From Terrimonas ginsenosidimutans (GTDB lineage Bacteria; Bacteroidota; Bacteroidia; Chitinophagales; Chitinophagaceae), in the NCBI RefSeq assembly GCF_022012415.1, contig NZ_JAKLTR010000002.1, positions 434,001-498,000 of the forward strand: a stretch of DNA of 64,000 nt, written 5' to 3'. Positions 17,000-26,549 of the stretch are shown here, one piece after another. The notes under the pieces were generated by a model. It ran no database searches. It was not told the origin of the DNA and saw only the letters and a list, made by a program, of their open reading frames with translations. The position numbers and the translations under genes were made by a program. Numbering within the stretch: position 1 is the first letter of the stretch; every line of letters begins with the position of its first letter.

Positions 17000-17866
17000 A
17001 TGCCTTCTGGTTTTTTTGCGATCCTCGATGATATAGCAGCGTTAATGGATGATGTGGCGGTCAGCGTAAAACTCGCCACACGTAAAACAGCGGGCATCCT
17101 TGGAGATGATCTCGCCGTTAATGCTGAAAAGGCGACCGGGTTTCTCTCGTCCCGTGAGCTGCCTGTCATCTGGGCCATTACCAAAGGATCGTTCATCAAC
17201 AAACTTATTATCCTGCCGGCGGTATTCCTGCTGGAGTTCTTTTTCCCGGTTGTGATCACTTATGTCCTCGTGGCCGGCGGTCTGTTCCTGGCGTATGAAG
17301 GCATGCACAAGATCTATGAATTCCTTTTTCACCGCAAAAAAGATACCCGGGAGGCTGCAGAAAAGGTAACTGAGCAATCCCCGGCAGACGAAAAGGCAAA
17401 GATCCGTTCTGCGATCACGACAGATTTTATTCTGTCGGTCGAGATCGTGATCATCGCTCTTGGCACTGTGATCGATAAAGACCTGACGACACAGATCCTT
17501 ACGGTTTCGTTCGTGGCGATCATTGCTACTGTGGGGGTTTACGGACTGGTAGCGTTGATCGTTCGAATGGATGATGCAGGCTTAAAGCTGATCAAAAACA
17601 GTAACGATAAGGGGCTCATTTCAAAACTCGGGCATTTCCTCGTCAAGCTGCTACCTAGAGTGATCAACTTATTAAGTATCGTTGGTACTCTTGCCCTGCT
17701 GCTGGTAGCTGGAGGCATCTTTAGTCATAATATTCCTTTTGCACATGACCTGTTTCCAGGTTTGCCTGTTATGGTGAAAGATTTCCTGCTTGGAGTGTTC
17801 GGAGGTATCCCGGTGTTATTAATCGTAATTATTGCAACCAGGATCTTTAAGAAGAACAAAGGGTAG
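17000..17866 (+). CDS. DUF808 (YedI-like) inner membrane protein
   Basis: About 288 residues from the ATG at 17000 (MPSGFFAILDDIAALMDD), which matches the usual family N terminus better than the upstream in-frame ATG at 16949. Five or six hydrophobic segments are visible, including LPAVFLLEFFFPVVITYVLVAGG (about 72-95), ILSVEIVIIALG, ILTVSFVAIIATVGVYGLVALIV, and a C-terminal pair. The cytosolic helix with VSVKLATRKTAGILGDDLAVN is characteristic of the family. Function is unknown. Confidence 0.9.
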   Translation: MPSGFFAILDDIAALMDDVAVSVKLATRKTAGILGDDLAVNAEKATGFLSSRELPVIWAITKGSFINKLIILPAVFLLEFFFPVVITYVLVAGGLFLAYEGMHKIYEFLFHRKKDTREAAEKVTEQSPADEKAKIRSAITTDFILSVEIVIIALGTVIDKDLTTQILTVSFVAIIATVGVYGLVALIVRMDDAGLKLIKNSNDKGLISKLGHFLVKLLPRVINLLSIVGTLALLLVAGGIFSHNIPFAHDLFPGLPVMVKDFLLGVFGGIPVLLIVIIATRIFKKNKG

Positions 17867-18233
17867 AGGCTCCAGGGAGAATATGTTTCTTCAGCATATT
17901 TATGGAAGGGAGGATAATTGTTTTTTGCCGATAGGCGCAGATGCCGGAATGATGATCATCCCGAGTGGTTGGATAGTCCCGTAGTAAATCAAAAATATTC
18001 ACGCAGCTATACAGGCAATACCATCCGTAAATAACAACCGGCACATCCACAGACCTGCCAGGGACCTCGCCATCAAACGCCTTTGGCATTGATATTGGGG
18101 GGCAACACCGTAGATCAAACCGGATTTTCCTGTAAATGTCATCCCCTGTGTATGAATATACGCCCGGAGCGTGTGATAGTTGAATGATCTGTTCAGGGCC
18201 CGGTGAATGCATAACAGCGTGTTTTAGTACCAA
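17847..18233 (-). CDS. Doubtful 128-codon ORF
   Basis: The only sizeable frame in the 379-bp gap between DUF808 and the spermidine-synthase-like gene. It is rich in His, Pro and Cys, has no recognised motif or domain pattern and overlaps the DUF808 stop. Most likely non-coding or the remnant of a gene; listed because the interval holds nothing else. Confidence 0.15.
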   Translation of the reverse strand: MVLKHAVMHSPGPEQIIQLSHAPGVYSYTGDDIYRKIRFDLRCCPPISMPKAFDGEVPGRSVDVPVVIYGWYCLYSCVNIFDLLRDYPTTRDDHHSGICAYRQKTIILPSINMLKKHILPGASTLCSS

Positions 18234-18245
18234 AAGTGTCCCTGG

Positions 18246-18935
18246 TTGAAAACTCCCTTTTATAAACGGCTGCTCAGTTTTTTATACCCTGTCTGTATAG
18301 AACAGCGGTCGAGTCCGCTTCACCCCGTGTTGGACCTGTACCTGTACCGTAATCAATGGCAACTTGGTACTAAGGATGCATGGTATTCCGATGGGAAACG
18401 TTATCGTCCGCTGCGCACTGCTTTCAGAAAGATCAGGCATGAGCTCTCAGGGACTCATCATGTACTCGTGCTGGGAACGGGGCTTGCAAGTGCCGTTCAT
18501 ATTCTTGAAGACATGGGGTTTCATCCTGCCTATACGCTTGTTGATATAGACAACGATATTCTGCTCCTGGCGGTTGAACTGATGCCGGCGTATGATCTGA
18601 CCCGGGTCGAGCTTGTGTGTATGGATGCACAACTTTTCATGCAGCATAATCAAAAGAAGTATCCGCTGATCGTTTGCGATGTTTTTATGGGAAGGAATGT
18701 CCCCGGTTTTGTTTCCTCTGCGACGTTCCTGGAACAATGCAAAGCTGGTTTGCAACCGGGTGGTCGTCTTATCCTGAATTATCTTGAAAAAGGCAAACCT
18801 CTATACCAGGAGATGTGTCAGTTGATGGATCGGGTGTTTCCGGGTTATGTGCTGATCGAATTCGGGATCAATAAAATATTCTTGACTCCGTTGCAGGGTT
18901 CCTTTACACATGTGAGTGAGGGAGAAATTGGGTAA
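18246..18935 (+). CDS. Spermidine-synthase-like methyltransferase-fold protein
   Basis: A 229-residue cytoplasmic protein with a Rossmann-type class I methyltransferase fold: motif I VLVLGTGLASAVHIL (about residues 75-89), an acidic strand end in YTLVDIDNDILLLA, then VCMDAQLF and the PLIVCDVFMG strand that aligns with the spermidine-synthase-like catalytic region. The N-terminal beta domain of true spermidine synthases is short here, so polyamine activity is uncertain. Neighbours give no hint of the substrate. Confidence 0.75.
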   Translation: MKTPFYKRLLSFLYPVCIEQRSSPLHPVLDLYLYRNQWQLGTKDAWYSDGKRYRPLRTAFRKIRHELSGTHHVLVLGTGLASAVHILEDMGFHPAYTLVDIDNDILLLAVELMPAYDLTRVELVCMDAQLFMQHNQKKYPLIVCDVFMGRNVPGFVSSATFLEQCKAGLQPGGRLILNYLEKGKPLYQEMCQLMDRVFPGYVLIEFGINKIFLTPLQGSFTHVSEGEIG

Positions 18936-19203
18936 GCAGATCTGCGGGAGGATAAGTCCATGACAGGATCGTCTCTTTGTTTTTATGTCCGCTTACGATC
19001 CAATGAAGCAGATGGCGATCATCTTTTGTGCACGTGCCGGCTGAATTAATGTTGATCTGACCACCTTCACGTTGCAATGGTCCGTTTTTTGAGAGGTTGA
19101 ATCTGTGCTGACCGTACCGCTTAGGATCATTAATAAAGTAATATTCCTTTTTTAAAGTCCGTAACTTCAGAACACCCCTCAAACATACAACATGGAAGAT
19201 CAA
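18904..19203 (-). CDS. Possible small hypothetical protein
   Basis: A 99-codon frame filling the gap before the molybdenum dehydrogenase genes. Its composition is more protein-like than most spurious frames (KKEYYFINDPKRYGQH, QININSAGTC, ILSWTYPPADLL), but both ends overlap flanking plus-strand genes and no domain is recognised. Either a small gene with a downstream start or a gene remnant. Confidence 0.25.
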   Translation of the reverse strand: MIFHVVCLRGVLKLRTLKKEYYFINDPKRYGQHRFNLSKNGPLQREGGQININSAGTCTKDDRHLLHWIVSGHKNKETILSWTYPPADLLTQFLPHSHV

Positions 19204-20001
19204 CCCAAGTTTCCGGACCTGACGGCCGATGAACGAAAGGTCATTGAAGAGCTCATGCCTGATGAAATGAGTGAGATCATTACTTCAGGGATCAAACGAC
19301 GCCACTTCCTTAAACTCATCACCTTTACCGGTACCGGTCTGCTTGCTGCGCACCTGCTTGGCATAGAGCAACTGATGGCCCGGAGTATCACCACACCGCC
19401 GCCTGCCCCGGTCGGCATCGAGAATGGGGTAAATCTTTCATTCAAAGTGAACGGCAATGCCCGCCAGCTGATGGTGGACTCCCGCATGACCCTGCTGGAT
19501 ACACTTCGTGAACGCCTTGAACTAACAGGTTCAAAGAAAGGATGTGATCATGGCCAATGCGGAGCGTGTACCGTTATCGTCGATGACCGGCGCGTACTTT
19601 CCTGCCTTACACTGGCGGCGTCCTGTGAAGATAAGCATGTCACCACTATCGAAGGGCTGGCCGATGGAAACGACCTACATCCGATGCAAACTGCATTCAT
19701 CAAACATGACGGCTTTCAATGCGGCTATTGTACGCCAGGTCAGATCTGTTCTGCTGTGGCGTTGATCAGTGAAGCAAAAAACGGGGAGGCAAGTTATGTA
19801 ACCGGCAATGTCCGCAAGAAAGAAAAGAACCTGAAACTGTCTGATGAGGAGATCAGGGAACGCATGTCCGGAAATATATGCCGCTGCGGCGCTTATCCCA
19901 ATATTGTGGACGCCATCCGCGAAGTTCATGGCAACAAAGCCGTTGCACAGCTGTGGCAATTTGCTGACGGTACTATTGATCATCCAAGCAATTTATCATG
20001 A
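19192..20001 (+). CDS. paoA: Aldehyde dehydrogenase iron-sulfur subunit (PaoA-like)
   Basis: A 269-residue [2Fe-2S] electron-transfer subunit of a molybdenum-containing aldehyde oxidoreductase of the xanthine oxidase family. The N terminus carries a twin-arginine motif (KRRHFLKL, Arg36/Arg37) followed by a hydrophobic stretch, indicating Tat export of the assembled complex to the periplasm. A plant-type ferredoxin cluster lies in GCDHGQCGACTV, and the second cluster in FQCGYCTPGQI with NICRCGAYPNI. It overlaps the FAD subunit by 4 bp. About 40 residues longer at the N terminus than cytosolic homologues because of the Tat leader. Confidence 0.93.
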   Translation: MEDQPKFPDLTADERKVIEELMPDEMSEIITSGIKRRHFLKLITFTGTGLLAAHLLGIEQLMARSITTPPPAPVGIENGVNLSFKVNGNARQLMVDSRMTLLDTLRERLELTGSKKGCDHGQCGACTVIVDDRRVLSCLTLAASCEDKHVTTIEGLADGNDLHPMQTAFIKHDGFQCGYCTPGQICSAVALISEAKNGEASYVTGNVRKKEKNLKLSDEEIRERMSGNICRCGAYPNIVDAIREVHGNKAVAQLWQFADGTIDHPSNLS

Positions 20002-21017
20002 GAGCATTCAAATTTTCAAAAGCTGCTGATGCAGGTAACGCTATTACCCTGGTGTCGGCAAATACCGGCGCAAGGTTTTTAGGTGGCGGAACAAACCTCG
20101 TGGACCTGATGAAGGAAGATGTGATGCATCCTACCGAACTGGTGGATATTACGCGGTTGAAATATGCCGATATCAAAAAGACTGGTGGCGGTGTGCAGAT
20201 CGGAAGCACGGCGACGAATTCTTATACCGCCAATCATGAAACCATCCGCCAGGAATATCCGCTACTGTCAATGGCGATCCTTGCAGGTGCCAGCGCACAG
20301 ATCAGGAATATGGCGACCAATGGTGGTAATATTAATCAACGCACACGCTGTTCCTACTTTTATGATGTTGATATGCCCTGTAATAAACGCGAACCCGGTT
20401 CCGGCTGCGGGGCATTGAGAGGCATCAACCGCAATCACGCGATATTAGGATGGTCGGAAAAATGCGTGGCAGTGTTCCCTTCAGACATGGCCGTTGCATT
20501 AACCGCACTCGGCGCCGTCGTGAATGTGGAAGGAGCGCAGCAAACAAAACGCAGTATTCCCATCGGAGATTATCATCGTCTGCCGGGCGACAATCCAGAA
20601 AAAGACAATACACTGAAGCAGGGAGAATTCATTACTTCCATAGAGCTTCCGGAAAATGATCTGGCAGATCATTCTTATTACCTCAAGATCCGTGAACGGT
20701 CTTCGTATGCCTTTGCACTGGTTTCCGTTGCGGCAGCATTATCGCTGAATGGAAGCCGGATCAGCCATGTGCGCATTGCGATGGGTGGTGTCGCACATAA
20801 ACCATGGAGAGCATCCCTCGCTGAAAAATGGCTGGCAGGTAAAGATGCAACGGAAGAGAATTTCAAAGCCGCTGCCGAGGCTGAATTAAAACAGGCAAGG
20901 CCGCTTGAACATAACAAGTTCAAAATCGCTCTTGCAAAGAAGGCGATCATCCGTGCATTGCAGGGAGCAATGGCTGGCGGAGCTTACGGGCTTCATGATA
21001 AAACGGATCAGGGATAG
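19998..21017 (+). CDS. paoB: Aldehyde dehydrogenase FAD subunit (PaoB-like)
   Basis: A 339-residue FAD-binding subunit that passes electrons from the iron-sulfur subunit to the acceptor. It begins MRAFKFSKAADAGNAI and holds the FAD pyrophosphate loop in ARFLGGGTNLVDLMKE and GASAQIRNMATNGGNI. The insert NQRTRCSYFYDVDMPCNKREPGSGC carries the extra cysteines known to bind a [4Fe-4S] cluster in E. coli PaoB, separating it from ordinary xanthine dehydrogenase FAD subunits. Translationally coupled to the preceding gene. Confidence 0.93.
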   Translation: MRAFKFSKAADAGNAITLVSANTGARFLGGGTNLVDLMKEDVMHPTELVDITRLKYADIKKTGGGVQIGSTATNSYTANHETIRQEYPLLSMAILAGASAQIRNMATNGGNINQRTRCSYFYDVDMPCNKREPGSGCGALRGINRNHAILGWSEKCVAVFPSDMAVALTALGAVVNVEGAQQTKRSIPIGDYHRLPGDNPEKDNTLKQGEFITSIELPENDLADHSYYLKIRERSSYAFALVSVAAALSLNGSRISHVRIAMGGVAHKPWRASLAEKWLAGKDATEENFKAAAEAELKQARPLEHNKFKIALAKKAIIRALQGAMAGGAYGLHDKTDQG

Positions 21018-21050
21018 GAACGAATGTCGATTCACTAAAAAACGAAAGCA

Positions 21051-23333
21051 ATGAGTGAAACAGGTAAACCGATCAACCGGATAGACGGGCGGCTGAAAGT
21101 AAGCGGCAAAGCTACTTATTCAGCAGAATTCAACCAGCCAAATATGGCATATGCGTTTCCCGTAAGGGCGACCATCGCAAAAGGAAAGATCGCTTCCATA
21201 GATGATGCTGCTGTAAAGAAAGAGCCCGGCGTACTCAGCGTGATCAGCCATAAGAACGCATTCAGGTTGAAACCACTCGATATACAAGCGCAGATGAAAG
21301 CCGGCGCGGCATTCCTGGGAGAGAACCTGCCACCATTACAGAGTAATATTGTGCATTACCCCGGACAGTTCATTGCCGTTGTGGTTGCGGAAAGCTATGA
21401 GCAGGCCCGTGCGGCTGCGTATAAATTAAAAGTCCGTTACACGGTTGAAAAAGGGGCAACGGACCTGAAGACCGAATTGCTGAAAAGCAAAAAGCCAAAA
21501 ATGTTCATGGGCGAAGAAGCGCAGGTGAATGAGGGCAAGGCGGCAGCATCACTGGCAAGCTCCACCAATCGCGTGGATCATACTTATTCAACGCCGGTTG
21601 AACATCATCATCCGATGGAACCTCATGCAACCGTTGCGCTTTGGGAAAACAGCGATCAGCTTACGTTGTATGACGCGACGCAAGGCGTGGGACTTACGGG
21701 TACCATTGCCGCTTATTTCTTTGGCCTGAAACCGGAGAATGTGCGTGTGATCGCACCGTTTGTCGGTGGTGGCTTTGGCTGTAAAGGACTGTGGTTGCAT
21801 ACACTGCTGGTGGCGATGGCTGCAAAGGCTGCGGGCAGGCCGGTAAAACTTGCCCTGACGCGACAGATGATGCAAACCAATGTCGGTCATCGTGCGGCCA
21901 CCATACAACGGGTAGCATTAGGAACGGATGCAAACGGCAAACTGAGCGTGATGCGTCATCATACAGATTCCTATAACAACCTGACCGAGTTCTTTGAACC
22001 AAGCGGGAAACAGTCGCTCGTGCTGTATGAAGCACCACTCCGTGAGGTGACGTATAACGTCGCGAAACTAAATCGCGGTACACCTACATTCATGCGAGCA
22101 CCCGGCGAAACACCCGGGACTTTCGCACTGGAATCTGCCATGGATGAGATGGCCTACAAGTTAAAGATCGATCCGGTTGAATTCCGGATAAAAAATCATA
22201 CAACAAAGGATCCGATGAAAGGCCATGAATTCTCCAGTGAATTCCTGCTTGACTGTTACCGCATTGGCGCGGAAAGATTCGGATGGTCATCACGAAATCT
22301 TGAACCAAGGCAAAAGCGCAACGGAAAGTACCTGGTTGGCTATGGAATGGCAACGGCTACATACCCCGCAGGACGCAGTGCGTCTTCCGTTAAAGTAGTG
22401 ATGAAGAGCAACGGTGACGTGACCCTGTTGACTGCCTCCATTGATATCGGCACCGGAACCTATACCGTACTTGCGCAAACTGCCAGCGATGCGCTCGGTG
22501 TGCCCGTGGAAAGAATTGAGGTGAAGATCGGTGATTCCGCATTACCACCTTCTCCACTTGCCGGCGGCTCACAAACCACGGCCAGTATTCATCCTGCTGC
22601 ACTGGAAGCCTGCAAGCTATTGCGCGCTCAACTGGCAGCACTGGCGACCGCCGATCCAGCCTCCAAACTCAATGGACGCAAACCTGAAGACATCGGATAT
22701 GCCGATGGGAAATTATTTGTGACCGCAGATCCAAATAAAGCGGAATCATATACCGATATCCTGAAGCGTGCAAAACGAAATGAGATGGAAGCCTGCGCAA
22801 CCACTCAGCCCATATCCGGAGCAGGGCTTACGATTCCCGGTGCACTATGTACACCCCGTGAAATACCCGCTGATCAGAACAGTGATATCAAACAACATGC
22901 TTTTCATTCGTTCGGTGCACAGTTTGCCGAAGTATGGGTGGATGAAGATTTCGGAACGATCCGCGTAACACGTTTCACCAGTGTACAGGATGTTGGCCGC
23001 ATCATGAATGAAAAAACAGCCCGTTCACAGATCATCGGTGGCGTTATTTTCGGGATCGGTGCTGCACTGATGGAAGCAACCGAATATGACAAGCGCTGGG
23101 GCAATGCAGTGGTAAGGACGCTGGCAGACTATCATGTTCCAGTGCATCTGGACGTGCCGCCAATTGATGTACATTTTATTGGCAAACCGGATCCGCATAT
23201 ATCTCCTATAGGCGCGAGGGGAATAGGGGAGATCGGGATCACGGGTGTATCTGCAGCGATTGCCAATGCGGTTTTCAATGCTACGGGTAAGCGGGTGAGG
23301 GATCTTCCATTGACACCGGATAAGTTATTGTAG
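21051..23333 (+). CDS. paoC: Aldehyde dehydrogenase molybdenum subunit (PaoC-like)
   Basis: A 760-residue catalytic subunit binding the molybdenum cofactor, oxidising aldehydes to acids. Key segments: the VGGGFGCKG cofactor loop (about residues 237-245), FMRAPGETPGTFALESAMDEMA, GGSQTTASIHP and the catalytic base Glu727 in ARGIGEIGITG. Length and order match the Pao (YagR) type and not three-domain eukaryotic enzymes. It follows the FAD gene by 33 bp. A PaoD/XdhC-type maturation chaperone is not adjacent and must lie elsewhere if it exists. Confidence 0.93.
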   Translation: MSETGKPINRIDGRLKVSGKATYSAEFNQPNMAYAFPVRATIAKGKIASIDDAAVKKEPGVLSVISHKNAFRLKPLDIQAQMKAGAAFLGENLPPLQSNIVHYPGQFIAVVVAESYEQARAAAYKLKVRYTVEKGATDLKTELLKSKKPKMFMGEEAQVNEGKAAASLASSTNRVDHTYSTPVEHHHPMEPHATVALWENSDQLTLYDATQGVGLTGTIAAYFFGLKPENVRVIAPFVGGGFGCKGLWLHTLLVAMAAKAAGRPVKLALTRQMMQTNVGHRAATIQRVALGTDANGKLSVMRHHTDSYNNLTEFFEPSGKQSLVLYEAPLREVTYNVAKLNRGTPTFMRAPGETPGTFALESAMDEMAYKLKIDPVEFRIKNHTTKDPMKGHEFSSEFLLDCYRIGAERFGWSSRNLEPRQKRNGKYLVGYGMATATYPAGRSASSVKVVMKSNGDVTLLTASIDIGTGTYTVLAQTASDALGVPVERIEVKIGDSALPPSPLAGGSQTTASIHPAALEACKLLRAQLAALATADPASKLNGRKPEDIGYADGKLFVTADPNKAESYTDILKRAKRNEMEACATTQPISGAGLTIPGALCTPREIPADQNSDIKQHAFHSFGAQFAEVWVDEDFGTIRVTRFTSVQDVGRIMNEKTARSQIIGGVIFGIGAALMEATEYDKRWGNAVVRTLADYHVPVHLDVPPIDVHFIGKPDPHISPIGARGIGEIGITGVSAAIANAVFNATGKRVRDLPLTPDKLL

Positions 23334-23991
23334 TGTTTACGATCGAATCAATTGGATCGCATGGTCGTAGACAGCGTGTTTAAAAGGTTCGTCTGTAGAA
23401 ACTGTCAAAGGAAAGACCCAGCCTTCGAAGTCTATTAGAGCTATGGGGCCGTACATCAGCGTTACGTAAAGGCAGATGGTGGGCTCCGTTGGTGCACGTC
23501 CAAAGTGTGAATTGCGCGAAAAAAACGTCTTCGCTTAAGCTTCGACAGGCAGAGTAGGTACTACGAGAGCCGGACTCTTATCGAAAACGATTATAATCAA
23601 TTCTTCCATTAGCTCACAGCTAAGCGACTCATGGATTTACTCAATGTTTTAAATGTCGGTAACGAGGACTCTGATTTATGCATCTGGCATCAATTGGATT
23701 CTCTCGCAAAACGAGCCCCCCGGTGAATAAAGCATCCAATTCTTTATTTCTACCGGAGTAAAAGCAAATTGTCCATTGATCCGGGTAATATTCCCCAACC
23801 TGCAATAACCGGCCCGGTCTGGTCAACCAATCCCATAAAAGGATCCTTATTCCTGGTCTTATAAACGAACCGGCCCGCTCCGTTAAGGAGAAGATGGAAA
23901 CACATCTTGAAGCAGATCTCAGCGTGCCGGGTCATGCAGCGCTTAGCACATGCGAGGACTTTCTGCCGAATACTTTTATGACCTCCCTGAT
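23334..23991. other. Gene-poor interval between paoC and the transporter
   Basis: About 660 bp between convergent genes. Minus-strand frames here (23641-23826, 23750-24025) lack motifs and look non-coding. No terminator hairpin, tRNA or repeat could be recognised by eye. Confidence 0.35.
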
Positions 23992-24801
23992 CTATCCGGA
24001 AACCGGGATCTCTGTTTTTTTCCAACGGTGTGTCAGGTAAAGAGCCAATGCGGTAAATACGACACCGCCCAGAATATTACCTAATGTGGCAGGCAATTGG
24101 TTGGACAGCCACCAATCCTGAAAACTCACTTTCGCTCCTAGCAGCATACCCGCAGGGATCACAAACATATTGACTACCGCATGTTCAAATCCCTGGGCAA
24201 AAAATATGAACACGGGTAACCACGCAGCAAGGATCTTTCCCAATGTTGAGGTTGAGGTTAAGGACATTACTACGCCCATTGTTACCATCCAATTGCATAA
24301 AATGCCTTTCGTGATCACGGTTACCACACCAGCAGCTCCGAATTGCGAATACCCGGTAGTTTTTGCTTCGGCGATCTTAATAATGGCGGCGGCAAGTTGC
24401 GAGTTTTCTGTATGTCCGAAATTAGTGATAGAGATCCAGAATAGTATGGCATAAAGTAAAGCGCCGAAGAGGTTAGCTACGAAAACTATGAAAAGATTTT
24501 TAAGCATGCTTTGCATGCCGATCTTCTTATCAAAATATGCGGCTGGTAAAACAGCAAAGCTTCCGGTGACGAGTTCAAACCCCATCAATACCACGATCAC
24601 AAAACATGCGGGAAATATCAGCGCACCAATAATACCCAGGCCGGTTTGTACGGTGGCCGTTACAGCAAGCGTGGTTCCAAAACCAAGTATTGCACCCGAT
24701 AATGCTCCGCGGATAAAAAGATCCAATGAAGATAGCTTGATCTTATCCACTCCGGCCTGGATAATGGATTCGACAACGTCAGCTGGTTTTTTGTAGTCCA
24801 T
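23992..24801 (-). CDS. Formate/nitrite transporter family protein
   Basis: A 269-residue inner-membrane channel of the FocA/NirC family with six hydrophobic segments. Typical family features are the GALSGAILGFGTTLAV segment, the FELVTGSFAVLPAAYF stretch with the re-entrant loop motif, KGILCNWMVTMGV and FEHAVVNMFVIPAGMLLG. Being last in the nirB-nirD-porin-transporter run, it most likely imports nitrite or exports excess (inference from context; formate cannot be excluded). Confidence 0.92.
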   Translation of the reverse strand: MDYKKPADVVESIIQAGVDKIKLSSLDLFIRGALSGAILGFGTTLAVTATVQTGLGIIGALIFPACFVIVVLMGFELVTGSFAVLPAAYFDKKIGMQSMLKNLFIVFVANLFGALLYAILFWISITNFGHTENSQLAAAIIKIAEAKTTGYSQFGAAGVVTVITKGILCNWMVTMGVVMSLTSTSTLGKILAAWLPVFIFFAQGFEHAVVNMFVIPAGMLLGAKVSFQDWWLSNQLPATLGNILGGVVFTALALYLTHRWKKTEIPVSG

Positions 24802-24818
24802 AACAGATTTTTTGGTAG

Positions 24819-26135
24819 TTATTTAAAAAGAAATGATGGTTTGATATTGATCATGAGATAAGCCCAGTTAGCCTGGCTTTTTGCATTGACAATATTCTTT
24901 GCAGCAGGAGAGGAGAGCAAAGGATCGGAGAAGAAATGGCTGTAACCTGCTTCAAAGGAAATTTCCTTTGTAAGGGTATAGGTTGCGACAATATCAGTCT
25001 CCTGCCCATAGCTGCGCGAATAACCGGCAACAGATGAAGCAGGAGAAAACTGATGAAAGTCGGCGGCGATAAGCAATCTGTCAGAGGTCTTTATTTTTGT
25101 TTTTATATAATAGTCGGCAAGCCCGTTGTTGCCGAAAAGGCTTCCCGCATAGAAATAATCCATTAATCCCCAGAACTTGTGTGGCGTTCCATACAGTGGA
25201 TCAAACTGTGGAGTTGTTATATCGGTGCCTGCCCCAACACTTAACCTGCCCGGGTTATAAGATCCTGCGATAGAGAACAGTCTTCCGTTGATCTTTTTTC
25301 CAAATCCATTTTTTCCAAATTGATGATAGGCGGAAGCGGATAGTTCGATCGTATTAAAAGTGTGTGTCAGATAAATTCCGGTAGTGAATCGCGACCAGCT
25401 GCCGGTGGTCAATGTTTTTGAAATATTTCCGCCGGCAGTATCAGTGAGGTACGTATTGAATTGGTCGGCGAAAAAAAGAAGGGATATTTTCCCTTTAGGC
25501 TGCCGCAGGGAAGCATGTAAAAATTCCATGCTTTTGTACATCGGCGCCCCGTTTGTGCTCGCAGTATATGCGCCCGGCGGTGTATTGTCATATACGGTGC
25601 CGCTGCCCTGTTCCTTATTTTGATTGAACGCACCGCCGGTATGCAACGCGAAACGTTCATGGGTGTATTTCAGCACAGCGGCATCATGCCGTCGTCCCTG
25701 CTGAAGCCAATCAAGATTTCCAAGCAGACGCTGGTCATCGTAGATGAGCTCCTGCCGGCCAAGCTTGAGTTGTAGTGGATTTTTCTTTGAGGCAGTGTCT
25801 GAAAGGACGATCTCTGCCCAGGCTTCATGGAGCATAAAGCCGTTGTTGGCAGCTGCAGTGGTCCTGTTGATCATTGATGCATCCTGACCCCAGACACGTA
25901 CATCCTGGAAGGTGAGATTGGTTTTGATCCGGGGAGTGTTAAAGAGCAACCCGAGGCGCGACCGTTGTGATGTAAAGACCGCAGGACGCTGCCCTCTGGA
26001 AAGAGGAGCGCCCTGTCCATCTCTCCACTCAGTCCGTGTGCGAAGTTGTCCGGAAAGCGATAGTTGCGCTTTCCCCGTAATGCTGATGATGCATGCTGTA
26101 AGCATCAGCATTGATCTAGTCCGTTTGATCCTCAT
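24819..26135 (-). CDS. Alginate-export-family outer membrane porin
   Basis: About 438 residues from the ATG at 26135; an upstream in-frame ATG at 26183 overlaps nirD. A signal peptide ends near ISITGKAQ. The remainder is an antiparallel beta-barrel (alternating aromatic and polar strands such as GQLRTRTEWRDGQGAPL, LKLGRQELIYDDQRLLGNLDW), like the AlgE/alginate-export (PF13372) family. Porins of this family are often found with nitrate/nitrite genes in Bacteroidota and probably admit the anion across the outer membrane; the alginate name should not be taken literally. Confidence 0.85.
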   Translation of the reverse strand: MRIKRTRSMLMLTACIISITGKAQLSLSGQLRTRTEWRDGQGAPLSRGQRPAVFTSQRSRLGLLFNTPRIKTNLTFQDVRVWGQDASMINRTTAAANNGFMLHEAWAEIVLSDTASKKNPLQLKLGRQELIYDDQRLLGNLDWLQQGRRHDAAVLKYTHERFALHTGGAFNQNKEQGSGTVYDNTPPGAYTASTNGAPMYKSMEFLHASLRQPKGKISLLFFADQFNTYLTDTAGGNISKTLTTGSWSRFTTGIYLTHTFNTIELSASAYHQFGKNGFGKKINGRLFSIAGSYNPGRLSVGAGTDITTPQFDPLYGTPHKFWGLMDYFYAGSLFGNNGLADYYIKTKIKTSDRLLIAADFHQFSPASSVAGYSRSYGQETDIVATYTLTKEISFEAGYSHFFSDPLLSSPAAKNIVNAKSQANWAYLMINIKPSFLFK

Positions 26136-26529
26136 AAGCATCAGTTTGAATGGTTGATGTAAATGGTTGATTGAGGGCAGCAATATTGATGAACACTTTT
26201 CCTTCTTCCACCTTTACCGGGTAGGTGCGGATGGAAAGCCCTTCTTCGCTGTTCAGGCACCGGCCATCCGTTAATGAAAAAGTTTTTTTATGGAATGGGC
26301 AGGCTACTTTTGGTTCGCCGTGATGCGAACCGAGCATGCCGCGACTGATGGCCATCTGTTTTCGGTGCGGGCATTCGTTGTCAGATGCGAACCATTCATC
26401 CCGGTGTGCAAAATGAAAAAGAGCGATCTGTGTATCTTCAACTTTTACACATACACCGCCGTTATGCGGCACGTCAGTGATATGGCAGGCGAAATACCAT
26501 TCCACTGCAGAATTAGCTATAACATTCAT
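26116..26529 (-). CDS. nirD: Nitrite reductase small subunit NirD (Rieske-type)
   Basis: A 137-residue cytoplasmic small subunit of assimilatory NAD(P)H-nitrite reductase. It has a Rieske fold with both metal-ligand pairs, ECPHRK and ACPFHKK (CxH ... CxxH), so unlike some enterobacterial NirD proteins it should bind a [2Fe-2S] cluster. Lies 20 bp downstream of nirB; its end overlaps the likely porin start. Confidence 0.92.
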   Translation of the reverse strand: MNVIANSAVEWYFACHITDVPHNGGVCVKVEDTQIALFHFAHRDEWFASDNECPHRKQMAISRGMLGSHHGEPKVACPFHKKTFSLTDGRCLNSEEGLSIRTYPVKVEEGKVFINIAALNQPFTSTIQTDAYEDQTD

Positions 26530-26549
26530 AAGAATTATTTTAAACGGTA

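Noticed and set aside
18904-19203. Confident small gene ahead of paoA
   Set aside because: Kept only as a low-confidence feature: both ends overlap strong genes and no motif is present.
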